Shown in pieces: positions 1-7,298 of a stretch of 61,653 bases of DNA. The notes beneath the pieces are model-generated. The model was not told the DNA's origin. It did not search any database and saw nothing but the letters and a program-made list of their open reading frames with translations. The stretch comes from Sphingobacterium paludis (GTDB taxonomy: Bacteria; Bacteroidota; Bacteroidia; Sphingobacteriales; Sphingobacteriaceae): the NCBI RefSeq assembly GCF_004364125.1, contig NZ_SNZV01000015.1, forward strand, positions 1-61,653, in the 5' to 3' direction. Both the position numbers and the translations under genes were made by a program. The stretch's first letter is position 1. Each line of letters opens with the position of its first letter.

Positions 1-45
1 AGAGCCACCCTAAAACAGGCTGGTACAAGACCGCCTAAATTGTAA
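1..45 (+). other. possible 3' tail of a truncated CDS
   Basis: An open frame runs in from the window edge and stops with TAA at 43-45, giving the 14-residue tail RATLKQAGTRPPKL. It is too short to assign. It could be the end of a transposase or chance. Confidence 0.15.
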
Positions 46-90
46 AATTATAAAAAATAATCAATGCTACACTTGCATGTTAACACAGAA

Positions 91-104
91 TCTCACAAAA
101 CGAA
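91..104 (+). repeat. dispersed 14-mer TCTCACAAAACGAA, copy A
   Basis: Exact copy of the 14-mer that recurs seven times between 91 and 12740, always on this strand and always between genes. It lies upstream of the small membrane protein at 230. This copy is preceded by A, not the G seen in the other six. Confidence 0.85.
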
Positions 105-229
105 CTTATATAGTGTAATCAGATAGTGTCGATCAGACAAAGTCTCCTTAGAATAGATTACTAATAAATTTATTTTAACTATTGCCGTATAATTCGGAAA
201 TTTAATCGATGTAATCAAAAGTCGGTAGT

Positions 230-418
230 ATGAAAAATAAAATCGGTTTCAACCTAATATTTGCCTTGATTGCGCTTCCTATTGGACTAGCATTGCTTAG
301 AGAATTTGACTTTCAGAGTTTAACATTTTGTAAGACCGCTTTAGGAGTTCTTTATCTTCTCACGTTCATTATAAGTGTATTTTTGATGCTTAAGAAGAAT
401 AAAAAAGCATCCATTTAA
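230..418 (+). CDS. small two-helix membrane protein, unknown function
   Basis: A 62-residue product with two hydrophobic segments (about residues 7-22 and 38-54) separated by a short polar loop, ending in a lysine-rich tail. This is the look of a small inner-membrane protein with a cytoplasmic C-terminus. I do not recognise a family. It precedes the Crp-type regulator by about 100 bases on the same strand, but nothing shows co-transcription. Confidence 0.5.
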   Translation: MKNKIGFNLIFALIALPIGLALLREFDFQSLTFCKTALGVLYLLTFIISVFLMLKKNKKASI

Positions 419-519
419 TGTCGTTGAAATAGACCCAAGCGCTTGATATAGGAACCATTAGGGTATAAAGTAGGCTCCTTGTTACCGCAATCTAAAAAAC
501 CTAAACTCATTCAAATAGG

Positions 520-1095
520 ATGTTGAATATTCTAAAAAAACATATAGAAAAATTTGCTCAAGTTTCAGATAACGATTTTGAAGAAATAAAAAAATTTTTT
601 GATATCAGAGATTTTGCAAAAAAAGAGAACCTACTAGAAGAAGGCCAAGTTTGTAGACATCATTACTTTGTTTTAAAAGGTTTGCTACGTAAGTTTTACA
701 TTAACGAGAAAGGAACCGAACAAACTACTGAATTTGCGATAGAAACGTGGTGGCTTACCGACAACTTTGCTTATGAACACAAAGCCCGTTCAGATTTTTA
801 TATTCAAGCCGTAGAGCCATGTACGATAGTTTATATATCGCAGGACAATCAAGAACAATTATTACAGGCATTTCCCATAATGGAACGGTATTTCCGTTTT
901 GTATACCAACGAGCTTATGCCGCGGCTCAAAAGCGTGTTAAATACCTTTTTTCGCTCTCGAAAGAAGAGTTTTATTGGCAGGCTGTTAGAAATTATCCAG
1001 AATTTATACAACGTGTACCTCAATATTTGATTGCTTCATATTTGGGATTTACCCCGGAATATTTAAGCGAAATCCGTAAGAGGCACCTTTCTTAA
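520..1095 (+). CDS. Crp/Fnr-family transcriptional regulator
   Basis: The 191-residue protein has the cyclic-nucleotide-binding beta-roll in its first 120 residues, with the characteristic GLLRKFYINEKG stretch, then a long dimerisation helix and a short C-terminal helix-turn-helix (LIASYLGFTPEYLSEIRKR). This is the compact form common in Bacteroidota, where the ligand is usually unknown. The next gene, 65 bases downstream, is an AhpD-like peroxidase-fold protein. Crp-type regulator plus carboxymuconolactone-decarboxylase protein is a familiar pair in this phylum, so the regulator probably controls its neighbour (inference). Confidence 0.85.
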   Translation: MLNILKKHIEKFAQVSDNDFEEIKKFFDIRDFAKKENLLEEGQVCRHHYFVLKGLLRKFYINEKGTEQTTEFAIETWWLTDNFAYEHKARSDFYIQAVEPCTIVYISQDNQEQLLQAFPIMERYFRFVYQRAYAAAQKRVKYLFSLSKEEFYWQAVRNYPEFIQRVPQYLIASYLGFTPEYLSEIRKRHLS

Positions 1096-1160
1096 ACCAG
1101 TTTAACTTTTTCCGTATTAGCATTTTTCAATTTTGTATTGAACATTTAAAACAAAATAAA

Positions 1161-1613
1161 ATGCAAAAGCGATTTAACATTAAAACAGTAGCTCCAAGTG
1201 CTCTGAAAGCAATGATTGGTTTAGAAACCTATCTTTCCCAGTGTACTATTTCCAAAACAACCAAAGAACTCATTAAGATTCGTGCTTCGCAAATTAACGG
1301 CTGTGCGTTTTGTATTAATATGCATACCCATGATGCAATTAAAAGTGGCGAAACAAATCAGCGCATTTTCCTGTTGAGTGCTTGGAGAGAAGCTGGGGAT
1401 ATATTTACAGACGAAGAAAAGGTAGTGTTGGCAATAACGGAAGAAATAACACTAATCCATCAAAATGGTTTATCGGATGGAACCTACACAAACGCCTTGC
1501 AATTTTTTAGCGAAGCCCAAATTGCAGACATTATCGTGGCAGTAACTACGATCAATCTATGGAACAGGATCGTGCTAAGCACTCATCTATTAATAGGAGA
1601 GAGTCTTGCGTAA
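1161..1613 (+). CDS. carboxymuconolactone decarboxylase family (AhpD-like) protein
   Basis: A 150-residue, all-helical AhpD-like protein. The family's redox motif is present as C48-x2-C51-x3-H55 (GCAFCINMH), which supports alkylhydroperoxidase or thiol-disulfide activity rather than true decarboxylation. The mid-protein segment with the paired acidic residues DEEKVVLAITEE is also typical. It is the second gene of a two-gene unit with the Crp-type regulator and is closed by a perfect hairpin at 1623-1662. The physiological substrate cannot be read from sequence. Confidence 0.85.
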   Translation: MQKRFNIKTVAPSALKAMIGLETYLSQCTISKTTKELIKIRASQINGCAFCINMHTHDAIKSGETNQRIFLLSAWREAGDIFTDEEKVVLAITEEITLIHQNGLSDGTYTNALQFFSEAQIADIIVAVTTINLWNRIVLSTHLLIGESLA

Positions 1614-1622
1614 AATTACTAA

Positions 1623-1662
1623 AATAATAGATCGCAGGCTTTTAAACATGCGATCTATTATT
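1623..1662 (+). terminator. perfect 14-bp hairpin after the AhpD-like gene
   Basis: AATAATAGATCGCA at 1623-1636 is exactly complementary to 1649-1662, with a 12-base loop. It starts 10 bases after the stop codon. The 3' side ends in ATTATT, not a clean T-run, so it may be a weak terminator or a 3'-end stabiliser. Confidence 0.6.
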
Positions 1663-1805
1663 AGAAAGAGACCGGTTTGAGAATGCTTTTATATTCGATC
1701 AGGAATTTTTCTATATTTTAGTGTTAACTATTAAGTATTGAAAATTCCCCAATAATCTACAGCTAAAAACACAAATAAAGATTTCAACGTAAATTGGAGC
1801 AACTG

Positions 1806-1819
1806 TCTCACAAAACGAA
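1806..1819 (+). repeat. dispersed 14-mer TCTCACAAAACGAA, copy B
   Basis: Exact copy, preceded by CTG and followed by CAGATA. It opens a longer repeated element (about 1805-1940) that recurs at 5218-5345. Confidence 0.9.
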
Positions 1820-1840
1820 CAGATAAATTCTTGCAACATA

Positions 1841-1875
1841 AAAAACGCCTGAAGTGGGGAACTTCAGGCGTTTTT
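1841..1875. terminator. bidirectional rho-independent terminator
   Basis: A 15-bp perfect stem (AAAAACGCCTGAAGT, 1841-1855, with its complement at 1861-1875) and a 5-base loop. The A-tract and T-tract flank the GC core, so it can stop transcripts from both sides: the AhpD unit on + and the arsenic operon on -. A close relative lies at 5250-5284. Confidence 0.85.
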
Positions 1876-1963
1876 ATCTAACTAACCAATTATTAACCTA
1901 ACAAAGTATTTGCAAAGTTGGCGCCATTTTGTTTTCGCTACAGGTGTGCCCTGCAGACATCCG

Positions 1964-1977
1964 TCTCACAAAACGAA
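1964..1977 (+). repeat. dispersed 14-mer TCTCACAAAACGAA, copy C
   Basis: Exact copy 15 bases beyond the 3' end of the minus-strand metallophosphoesterase gene. With copy D it brackets the whole arsenic operon. Confidence 0.9.
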
Positions 1978-1992
1978 GAATAACTAGACTGA

Positions 1993-2730
1993 CTATCGCC
2001 CTGATCTTAGAGCTAGGGCAAATTCTGCAGGTAATGGACTTTCTTCTATAGCTTTGGCGGATGCTTCCAAATCATAGCTAATCCTTCTAAATTCAACGTT
2101 GATGCTGTTGCGAAGTAATAATGAACTGTTATTATCTATGGTAAGCAGTGCATAGCATCCCCTGAGATCGCCATCCTTGGGCTTTCCTACCGAACCCAAA
2201 TTTATTACATGTTTAAAAACTCCTTGTACGGTCTGTATAATCCGATGGTAGGGCTTGTGGGAATGACCAACAATAAGTATGTCTGCATCTGCTTCATCCA
2301 AGAGTTCCAGCACATAATTTTCATCAGTATCAATGAGAATATATTCATCGATACGTCTGGTGCTTCCATGAGCCAAAGCAATCTTGAAAGTCGCTTCCAC
2401 GAATGTAAACTCGGTATTTATGAGGGCTGGAAGTTTTTTAAGATAGCCTCGATTATCTTCGCTTATTAGGTGATATGCATAGTTCTCACCTTTCTCATTC
2501 AAAGATTCCGGTGTAGAGTCGATGCTATCGACTTTTTCATCATGATTTCCCTTTAGCGTAGCAATACCCCGTTTGCGTATTTCACCGACAACCTCATTCG
2601 GATAGATGTGATATCCTACTAGATCGCCCAGACAATAAGCAGTATCAGGTTTCTGGCTGTCCAAATCTTCTAGCATAGCCTTAAAAGCATGTAGGTTTGC
2701 ATGAATATCAGAAAAGAAAGCGATTTTCAT
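1993..2730 (-). CDS. metallophosphoesterase, YfcE/MJ0936-like
   Basis: The 245-residue protein shows the calcineurin-like dinuclear-metal motifs in order: D8-x-H10 (FSDIH), GD36 (CLGDLVGY), G-N62-H63-D64, and GHSH late in the chain. These coordinate the metals of a phosphodiesterase or phosphatase. It follows the ACR3 pump gene by 15 bases on the same strand, so it is probably the last gene of the arsenic operon. Metallophosphoesterases are recurrent partners of ars genes, but their role there is not settled; removal of an arsenylated or phosphorylated metabolite is only a guess. Confidence 0.85.
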   Translation of the reverse strand: MKIAFFSDIHANLHAFKAMLEDLDSQKPDTAYCLGDLVGYHIYPNEVVGEIRKRGIATLKGNHDEKVDSIDSTPESLNEKGENYAYHLISEDNRGYLKKLPALINTEFTFVEATFKIALAHGSTRRIDEYILIDTDENYVLELLDEADADILIVGHSHKPYHRIIQTVQGVFKHVINLGSVGKPKDGDLRGCYALLTIDNNSSLLLRNSINVEFRRISYDLEASAKAIEESPLPAEFALALRSGR

Positions 2731-2745
2731 ATGAGTCGTTCTTTA

Positions 2746-3837
2746 TCAATACTTAGATTCCTCAGATAAGGTCGATGCACCGTAATATCTCTTTCTAAAC
2801 CAGAATGCCAGATTAACAAGGGCAATCAGTGCAGGAACTTCTACCAAAGGACCTATAACACCTGCAAATGCTTGGCCGGAATTTATTCCGAATACGCCGA
2901 TAGCTACAGCAATAGCTAGTTCGAAATTATTTCCAGTAGCAGTAAAAGCGATGGAAGTACTCTTAGAGTAATCGGCTCCAAAATAACGACCAGCAAAAAA
3001 GCTGATAACAAACATGATGCAGAAATATAGTATTAGCGGAACAGCGATACGCAAAACATCCATTGGGATCTGAACGATCAGTTTACCTTTTATGCTAAAC
3101 ATAATGATGATCGTAAAGAGCAGCGCTACTAAGGTCAAGGGAGATACAGCAGGTATAAACTTATCTTCAAACCAATTTTCTCCCTTTAATTTAATTAGAG
3201 TATATCTACTAAGTATTCCCATAGCAAAAGGAATACCCAGATATATTCCAACACTAGTCGCAATTTCAGCAACTGTAATGTCAATCTCTAATCCTTGCAC
3301 CCCGAAATATGGAGGAAGTAGCGAAATGAAAATATAGGCAAAGACTCCGTACAACAGTACTTGGAATAGACTATTAAGCGCGATTAATCCCGCAGCATAT
3401 TCTCTGTTACCTTCAGCGAGCTCATTCCACACCACCACCATAGCGATACATCTCGCCAGACCGATAAGAATAAGACCTACCATATATTCAGGGTAGTCAT
3501 GTAAAAAGGTAATAGCAAGAAAGAACATCAGTAGCGGGCCTACTATCCAGTTGAGCACAAGGGATACGCTGAGTACACGTACGTCTTTAAAGACCTTTCC
3601 TATATTTTCATACTTAACCTTGGCAAGGGGAGGATACATCATCAGGATTAAACCGATGGCCAGCGGGATGTTAGTTGTACCAGTGGAAAACGATCCTATA
3701 AAAGACGAGGATGAAGGAACAAAGGTGCCTATGGACACACCCATAGCCATAGCAATGAAGATCCATAGCGTGAGGTATCTATCCAAAAATCCTAATTTCT
3801 TTCTTTGCGCTACAGGAGCGCAATTCGTTACTGACAT
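2746..3837 (-). CDS. arsB: ACR3-family arsenite efflux permease
   Basis: A 363-residue protein with about ten hydrophobic segments matching the ACR3 (BASS fold) arsenite exporter. The conserved cysteine of the fourth membrane segment is present (LARCIAMVV, C130), as is the TGNNFELA segment with its conserved glutamate near residue 310. It would expel As(III) formed by the reductase encoded just upstream. Spacing to arsC is 29 bases on the same strand. ACR3 genes are annotated arsB or acr3; it is unrelated to the E. coli ArsB fold. Confidence 0.93.
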   Translation of the reverse strand: MSVTNCAPVAQRKKLGFLDRYLTLWIFIAMAMGVSIGTFVPSSSSFIGSFSTGTTNIPLAIGLILMMYPPLAKVKYENIGKVFKDVRVLSVSLVLNWIVGPLLMFFLAITFLHDYPEYMVGLILIGLARCIAMVVVWNELAEGNREYAAGLIALNSLFQVLLYGVFAYIFISLLPPYFGVQGLEIDITVAEIATSVGIYLGIPFAMGILSRYTLIKLKGENWFEDKFIPAVSPLTLVALLFTIIIMFSIKGKLIVQIPMDVLRIAVPLILYFCIMFVISFFAGRYFGADYSKSTSIAFTATGNNFELAIAVAIGVFGINSGQAFAGVIGPLVEVPALIALVNLAFWFRKRYYGASTLSEESKY

Positions 3838-3866
3838 ATGCTTATCTATAAATACCTTATAAACTA

Positions 3867-4283
3867 CTAGGCTAGGTTTTTGCTGACAAAATCCGAGCAG
3901 TAATCTCTGATCAACTGGCGAACTGCTCTGAATTGGTGCATTATTTCTTCCGCAGAACCTTGCGCTTTAGCGGGATCTGGAAAATTATAGTGGAATTTCT
4001 GTGCACCCGTCGGGAAGTACGGACAGCTCTCCTTGGCGTTATCACAGACCGTGATAACATAATCAAAATCAACACCCGTGTATTCGTCAATATGGTTGGA
4101 GGTATGACCAGAGAGATCTATCCCTTCCTCCTTCATAACCTGAACGGCTCTGGGGTTGACACCATGGGTCTCAATTCCCGCGCTATAAATATGCGCTTTA
4201 TCCCCGCCGAAATATCTCAGGTAGCCTTCTGCAATCTGACTGCGGCAACTGTTACCGGTACAGAGAACTAATACTTTTTTCAT
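3867..4283 (-). CDS. arsC: arsenate reductase, low-molecular-weight phosphatase type
   Basis: A 138-residue protein with the N-terminal P-loop C8-x5-R14 (LCTGNSCRS), the paired resolving cysteines in VCDNAKESCPYFP, and the late Asp-Pro general-acid loop (FPDPA). This is the thioredoxin-coupled ArsC class, which reduces As(V) to As(III) for export by the ACR3 pump. It sits 10 bases after the DUF6428-like gene and 29 before the pump gene, in a clear operon. Confidence 0.93.
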   Translation of the reverse strand: MKKVLVLCTGNSCRSQIAEGYLRYFGGDKAHIYSAGIETHGVNPRAVQVMKEEGIDLSGHTSNHIDEYTGVDFDYVITVCDNAKESCPYFPTGAQKFHYNFPDPAKAQGSAEEIMHQFRAVRQLIRDYCSDFVSKNLA

Positions 4284-4293
4284 AATACAAGTC

Positions 4294-4764
4294 TTAACAG
4301 CATCCGCCTCCAGGTGTGCATTCTGATGCTCCCTTAGCGAGGTTTACCAATTTAACTTTTTGTTTTTCAGTTGGAACACCACATTTATCCAGTGCCAAGC
4401 AGGCTGTCTTTTTGGATAGCAAAATAAAATCTTTGCCATCAAATCCGAGTTCATATTTGCCGATCGTTTCTGATTGGTATTCAACCTCTACATCCAGATC
4501 ATCCATACCCAAGACCTTTTCTGATAGTGAGATAATATCCATTAGTTTTCCTGGTTTTAAACGATGCTCATAATCATCCGCATCCCAAAGCTGAAAATTC
4601 GTTACTCTTTCGTGACGGACAGTGCCTCCACAATCAATAAAATCCCTATTTATAACGCCAACTTCAGTCACATGAAAGTGATCGGGCACGGATTGTCCGC
4701 TTTCTAATTTAAAGTTGACGCCCTCTGCATTGGAAAGGATTTGCTTCACATCTGATATCTTCAT
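4294..4764 (-). CDS. DUF6428-like arsenic-operon protein with Cys-rich tail
   Basis: The start is taken at the ATG at 4764 (MKISDVKQIL), giving 156 residues; the frame is open further upstream, but that would overlap arsR and the operator-like site. The body resembles the DUF6428 family found between arsR and arsC in Bacteroidota (central HFHVTEVG, later TVRHERVTNFQLW). The C-terminus ends CTPGGGCC, and other cysteines occur in TACLALDKCG, so metal(loid) binding is plausible. A chaperone or sensor role in arsenic handling is inferred from position and the cysteine tail, not established. Confidence 0.75.
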   Translation of the reverse strand: MKISDVKQILSNAEGVNFKLESGQSVPDHFHVTEVGVINRDFIDCGGTVRHERVTNFQLWDADDYEHRLKPGKLMDIISLSEKVLGMDDLDVEVEYQSETIGKYELGFDGKDFILLSKKTACLALDKCGVPTEKQKVKLVNLAKGASECTPGGGCC

Positions 4765-4777
4765 ATTATATAGTATT

Positions 4778-4793
4778 ATTGCAATTTTACGAT
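4778..4793. promoter_or_regulatory. second ArsR operator-like site
   Basis: ATTGCAATTTTACGAT resembles the palindrome in front of arsR (ATCGCAATATTACGAT, 5147-5162). It lies between the arsR stop and the start of the next gene, so it may give the rest of the operon its own arsenic-responsive control. Confidence 0.45.
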
Positions 4794-4811
4794 TGATGAT
4801 GGCAAAAAAAG

Positions 4812-5141
4812 TTAACAACACTCGGTTGTACCTTTATAGGAGCCTAGAAATTCTCCAAGCTTATTTTCAAGTAGTTTCCATACTTTGGGATTGATGCAGT
4901 AGCATACACTCACTCCTTCAATTGTACCTTGGATAAGTCCAGCTGATTTAAGCTCTTTCAAATGTTGGGAAATAGTTGCTTGTGCCAATCCAAGCTCACC
5001 TACCAAATCTCCACAAATACAAGTATTTGATAAAATGATCCTCTGAAGGATCGCAATTCTTGCCGGATGAGCCAGCGCTTTAAATAAGCTTGCTAGCAAG
5101 TTCTGCTCGTCAGTAAATATTTCAGTTCTTGTAAGTCCCAT
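4812..5141 (-). CDS. arsR: ArsR/SmtB-family arsenic-responsive repressor
   Basis: The likely start is the ATG at 5141 (MGLTRTEIF), giving 109 residues; a TTG further upstream would run into the operator. The winged helix has the family's TCICGDLVGEL metal-binding segment at the start of the recognition region, then QATISQHLKELKSAGLIQG, and a C-terminal TTECC. Trivalent arsenic would release it from DNA. It is the first gene of the minus-strand arsenic operon, with a near-palindromic operator immediately upstream. Confidence 0.92.
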   Translation of the reverse strand: MGLTRTEIFTDEQNLLASLFKALAHPARIAILQRIILSNTCICGDLVGELGLAQATISQHLKELKSAGLIQGTIEGVSVCYCINPKVWKLLENKLGEFLGSYKGTTECC

Positions 5142-5146
5142 ATTAT

Positions 5147-5162
5147 ATCGCAATATTACGAT
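5147..5162. promoter_or_regulatory. ArsR operator palindrome
   Basis: ATCGCAATATTACGAT is a near-perfect 16-bp inverted repeat (two mismatched positions) six bases upstream of the arsR start codon. Its size, AT-rich centre and position match ArsR-family operators. Confidence 0.65.
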
Positions 5163-5218
5163 TGTTATTTAGTAGATGCAAATTATATCATCATTATGAT
5201 TTGCGAACTCAAGATTTG

Positions 5219-5232
5219 TCTCACAAAACGAA
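5219..5232 (+). repeat. dispersed 14-mer TCTCACAAAACGAA, copy D
   Basis: Exact copy upstream of arsR. It begins the second copy of the roughly 130-bp element also seen at 1805: motif, CAGATA, hairpin terminator, then a conserved AT-rich tail. Confidence 0.9.
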
Positions 5233-5249
5233 CAGATATATACAGCATA

Positions 5250-5284
5250 AAAAACGCTTGAGATTCCTAACTTCAAGCGTTTTT
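5250..5284. terminator. bidirectional terminator hairpin
   Basis: AAAAACGCTTGA (5250-5261) pairs with TCAAGCGTTTTT (5273-5284). It lies beyond the end of the minus-strand SDR gene, where it would stop its transcript before arsR. It is the homologue of the hairpin at 1841-1875, with compensating C/T and G/A changes in the stem. Confidence 0.8.
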
Positions 5285-5348
5285 ATCTAATTAAGCAATT
5301 GTTATCCTAGGTACGTATTTGTAAAGGGTTATGCCATTCTTTTTGCTA

Positions 5349-6131
5349 TCAAACTACTGCTAGAGATCCTCCATCAATTTGATAGATTGACCCAGTAATG
5401 TATGTAGATTCATCCGAGCAAAGAAAACTTACTAAGTCAGCGATTTCACTAGGTTCGGCGGGTCTTCCTAATGGTACATTTCCAAGTTTATCTAATATAT
5501 TTTTAATGATTTCTTCAGGCGATACGCCCGAATCCTTACTTATTGAATCGACGTATGATTGCATTTGAGGTGTTTTAACTAATCCTGGAGAAACAGTATT
5601 TACTCTAATACCTGAAGGTCCCAATTCGGAAGCCAATGATTTGCTGTATGAATTAAGCGCTGCCTTAGATGCAGAATATGCCATTGTCATTTCCCAGATA
5701 GGTTGTATAGCGGGATTCATGGAAATATTCACTATTATCCCTTTTTTTTGCTTTAACATGAGGGGTATTAGGGCTTTGTTGACTCTCACGGCTGACATTA
5801 AGTTTAGTTGTATTTCATTTTCCCAATCCTCATCATTAATGAAATTGAACCCACCGCCGGGTGTGAGGTTGGCCCCCGCATTATTTACTATAATGTCTAT
5901 TTTACCAAAATTCTCTTGAATTTCCTTAAGAATAATTTGTCCAACATCCGCTTTTGAGTGGTCAGCTTTGATAAAATAATGGTTAAGATCATTGTCTTGA
6001 GGTTCTGAGCGAGCTGTAATTATTACATCAATACCTTCTCGAGACAGCTTATCTGCAGTTGCACGTCCAATTCCTTTGGTACCACCGGTTACTAGCGCAA
6101 CCTTGTTTGATAGTGATTTTTTCATCGTCAA
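5349..6131 (-). CDS. SDR-family NAD(P)-dependent oxidoreductase
   Basis: A 260-residue classical short-chain dehydrogenase. Visible motifs are TGGTKGIG (cofactor loop, residues 15-22), NNAG (83-86), the catalytic serine S137 (NISMN), Y152-x3-K156 (YSASK), and the late PG motif. The C-terminal TYITGSIYQIDGG is the usual SDR substrate-loop ending. The substrate is unknown. It is divergent from an HxlR regulator, an arrangement seen repeatedly for HxlR-controlled aldehyde or quinone reductases. A second methionine two codons in could be the real start. Confidence 0.9.
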   Translation of the reverse strand: MTMKKSLSNKVALVTGGTKGIGRATADKLSREGIDVIITARSEPQDNDLNHYFIKADHSKADVGQIILKEIQENFGKIDIIVNNAGANLTPGGGFNFINDEDWENEIQLNLMSAVRVNKALIPLMLKQKKGIIVNISMNPAIQPIWEMTMAYSASKAALNSYSKSLASELGPSGIRVNTVSPGLVKTPQMQSYVDSISKDSGVSPEEIIKNILDKLGNVPLGRPAEPSEIADLVSFLCSDESTYITGSIYQIDGGSLAVV

Positions 6132-6171
6132 ATGTTTTCAGTTTAATGTTTCAAATTAACATTCATTACAG

Positions 6172-6179
6172 TACTTTTG
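6172..6179 (+). promoter_or_regulatory. Bacteroidota -7 promoter motif for the HxlR gene
   Basis: TACTTTTG matches the Bacteroidota TAnnTTTG -7 element and lies about 60 bases upstream of the HxlR start at 6243. An imperfect inverted repeat (GTAGGTAC and GTACTTAC) sits just downstream, at about 6184-6210, and could be the regulator's own operator. Confidence 0.4.
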
Positions 6180-6242
6180 CAAGTAGGTACAATTATGTAG
6201 AGTACTTACACATTTGTACACTTAACTGTAATTCAACAATTT

Positions 6243-6566
6243 ATGGAAAGTAAAAATACCGTCACATCTGATAATGCATGTGTTTTACAAGAAATCTTGA
6301 AAATTATTGGCGGCAAATGGTCGATGTCAATTGTGTATATCTTATTCTCAGGCACTCATAGGTTTAGTCAGCTAGAAAAATCCATCCCACATATAAATAC
6401 CAGAATGCTTATCAAAGAGTTAAAAACATTGGCCAGCTTTGATATTGTTTCTAGAAAAGTTTATGCTACGGTTCCTCCAACTGTAGAATATACCTTAACA
6501 GAAAAAGGAAAGATGTTGAAGCCTATAATTGATGATATCTATGAATGGGGCAAAGTAAATTTGTGA
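6243..6566 (+). CDS. HxlR-family winged-helix regulator
   Basis: A 107-residue protein with the HxlR signature: an N-terminal cysteine (DNACVLQEILKIIGGKWSM), the winged helix (LIKELKTLASFDIVSRKVY) and the VEYTLTEKG wing. HxlR proteins of this type often sense electrophiles or oxidants through the N-terminal cysteine. It is transcribed away from the SDR gene across a 110-base intergenic region, so control of the SDR is the natural inference. Confidence 0.9.
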   Translation: MESKNTVTSDNACVLQEILKIIGGKWSMSIVYILFSGTHRFSQLEKSIPHINTRMLIKELKTLASFDIVSRKVYATVPPTVEYTLTEKGKMLKPIIDDIYEWGKVNL

Positions 6567-6651
6567 TCATTAGAATGCGGAATTTCATGTTGTAAGGCTT
6601 TATTGGCTCTATGGTAGTCCAATCAAAATAAACAAAGACATTTCATTTCTG

Positions 6652-6665
6652 TCTCACAAAACGAA
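6652..6665 (+). repeat. dispersed 14-mer TCTCACAAAACGAA, copy E
   Basis: Exact copy, preceded by CTG and followed by GGA, between the SDR/HxlR pair and the redox cassette. Confidence 0.9.
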
Positions 6666-6842
6666 GGAATTCACCGCTACATCAATCTTTTGAACGAATT
6701 TACAGGTTTGATTAAGTTAGGAAAATGTCTGAAAAAAGCGAAATTCAGGCACAGGCAGAATAAGAGACTTCGAATAACATATTGTTCTAGTTTTACATCC
6801 AATAACTTATGGAATTATGAGGTGTTTATTGAATTATTCTAT

Positions 6843-7190
6843 CTAAGTGCCAATCACTTTTTTGCGATGGTTTATTCCCCAATCTTTCATTGCATAAATT
6901 ATAGGTGTCAAGGTATCCGCATAAGGCTCGTGAGTGTAAATAATCTTTACTGGATATTCACTTAGCACAGTTCTTTTAATAAGTTGATGTTTTTCCAGCT
7001 CCTTCAGCTCTTTGGCTAGAACTTTTGGAGTGATACCAGGGATACTTTCCTGAATGTCCACAAACCTATCATTGCCTACTCCAATAGATACAATTATTGG
7101 AAATTTCCACTTCCCACTCATTACATCCAAAAAATCACGTACTGGTATGATGGTTTTTATGCAATCGTTATATCCTCTCTTTACTGGCAT
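6843..7190 (-). CDS. HxlR-family regulator of the redox cassette
   Basis: A 115-residue HxlR protein with the usual layout: N-terminal cysteine (YNDC), VMSGKWKFPIIVSI, winged helix LAKELKELEKHQLIKRTV and a short wing. It is only distantly similar to the HxlR protein at 6243. It is divergent from the nitroreductase gene, 108 bases from that gene's preferred start, and probably regulates the plus-strand run up to 12334. Confidence 0.9.
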   Translation of the reverse strand: MPVKRGYNDCIKTIIPVRDFLDVMSGKWKFPIIVSIGVGNDRFVDIQESIPGITPKVLAKELKELEKHQLIKRTVLSEYPVKIIYTHEPYADTLTPIIYAMKDWGINHRKKVIGT

Positions 7191-7298
7191 AAATTGTCTT
7201 TTAAAAATAATAAATCACTTTCCTTTTGGAAAGCACTATACAAAGTAAAGCATTTTGTGTCTAGATTCGCATCTAAACTTGAGAAAATATCTTTTTTT

